Source: Actinidia chinensis
Taxonomy: Eukaryota; Streptophyta; Magnoliopsida; Ericales; Actinidiaceae
DNA length: 15,565 bases
Reading direction: 5' to 3'
NCBI GenBank assembly: GCA_009663005.1
Contig: CM018912.1
Coordinates: 3,916,868-3,932,432, forward strand
Of this stretch, positions 15,454 through 15,565 are shown piece by piece. The first letter of the stretch is position 1. Every line of letters starts with the position of its first letter. The position numbers and the translations under genes were made by a program. The notes beneath the pieces were generated by a model. It saw nothing but the letters and a program-made list of their open reading frames with translations, was not told the origin of the DNA and searched no databases.

Positions 15454-15565
15454 TTTTTGTCGATTTTAACACTTATGCTTTCTAACAAATTCCATATGTG
15501 CATTTATTTTTATTACTTATGGATGCAGGCAATGAAACGATTAGTTTTTAACCCGTTGAACTTCA

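Larger units (their letters stand above)
714..15565 (+). repeat. 5S rDNA-derived tandem satellite array (48 units)
   Basis: This is a head-to-tail array with a clean period of about 313 bp, made of a ~117-bp 5S-derived core plus a ~195-bp AT-rich spacer. Every unit is in the same orientation and the array runs off the right end. The cores keep the order of 5S landmarks: GCGATCATA near the start, GGATCCC about 20 bases on, the A box, the C box, then GGGAAGTCC. By eye against remembered plant 5S rRNA they are roughly 70% identical, far below what functional plant 5S genes show. The spacer reads, in order, T-rich terminator region, GCTTTCTAAAAAATTCCC, an AT tract, GGATGCAGGCAATGAAACG, CCCGTTGA, TACGCTACGGTTCGATAGG, GTCGATAGGT and CATATGAATAGAAAAG before the next core. 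Units belong to discrete classes in a higher-order arrangement. Alternatives are a diverged 5S gene cluster or an array seeded by a 5S-carrying TRIM element. Confidence 0.93.

Noticed and set aside
1336..15472. Many short open reading frames of 60-115 codons on both strands
   Set aside because: They recur at the same place in successive repeat units, shift frame with each indel, lack any recognisable domain, and translate the 5S-derived core or its spacer. None is a credible gene.
714..15565. A functional 5S rRNA gene cluster
   Set aside because: The cores are too diverged for plant 5S rRNA, cannot form helix I, and most have a T-run before the 3' end. A working cluster would also not vary in class this much.
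714..15565. A tandem array of Cassandra-type TRIM elements
   Set aside because: No unit has a primer-binding site, polypurine tract or paired LTR ends between cores; the only primer-binding-site motif is outside the array and on the other strand.
714..15565. A CRISPR array
   Set aside because: The repeat is about 313 bp with conserved spacers, and the sequence is plant-like.

Overview
The window looks like plant nuclear DNA without any protein-coding gene. From about base 714 to the right end it is a head-to-tail tandem array of 48 recognisable units, all on the + strand. Each unit has a roughly 117-bp core that is clearly derived from 5S ribosomal RNA genes, followed by an AT-rich spacer; the undamaged period is about 313 bp. 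The plant assignment rests on the plant-type 5S internal promoter blocks (A box AGTTAAGCGTGC, C box AGGATGGGTGACC), on a plant-style upstream 5S promoter (TATA-like element at -28, C at -1), and on a probable plant retroelement primer-binding site at the left edge. I cannot name the species. The left flank (1-713) holds a foldback/MITE-like inverted repeat (3-157), a stretch with nothing recognisable (158-368), and a probable degraded LTR fragment on the minus strand: a tRNA-Met-type primer-binding site (369-380), then three imperfect copies of an ~80-100-bp sequence with CT microsatellites (424-703). The array starts at about 714. || The cores are not normal 5S genes. The two internal pol III promoter blocks are kept in many units, but the 5' end and the 3' strand of helix I no longer pair, the middle has diverged, and most cores carry a T4-T5 run before the 3' end. 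I read this as a 5S-derived satellite or pseudogene array, possibly with residual pol III promoter activity. Units fall into classes defined by linked markers in the core and both flanking spacers (called here A, B, C, D, hybrid C', and E/F/G). On the right two thirds they recur in the order C-A-B-C-D, a five-unit higher-order repeat of about 1.55 kb (best seen at 8719-10271 and 10272-11787). Shortened versions are explained by C/A fusion units. Two compact blocks (about 2378-2677 and 7743-8219) have spacers missing ~130 bp at the same junction. A unique pyrimidine-rich insertion of about 120 bp sits in one spacer (7491-7610). || Much of the unit-to-unit difference is single-base insertion or deletion, and nearly perfect stretches (for example about 6563-6855, 8840-9080, 9780-10120, 12080-12610, 12740-13070) switch abruptly, within a unit, to indel-rich ones. 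That is what unpolished long-read sequence looks like, so per-base damage in individual units should not be taken as biology without checking. Short open reading frames occur throughout on both strands, but they are by-products of the repeat and none is a credible gene.
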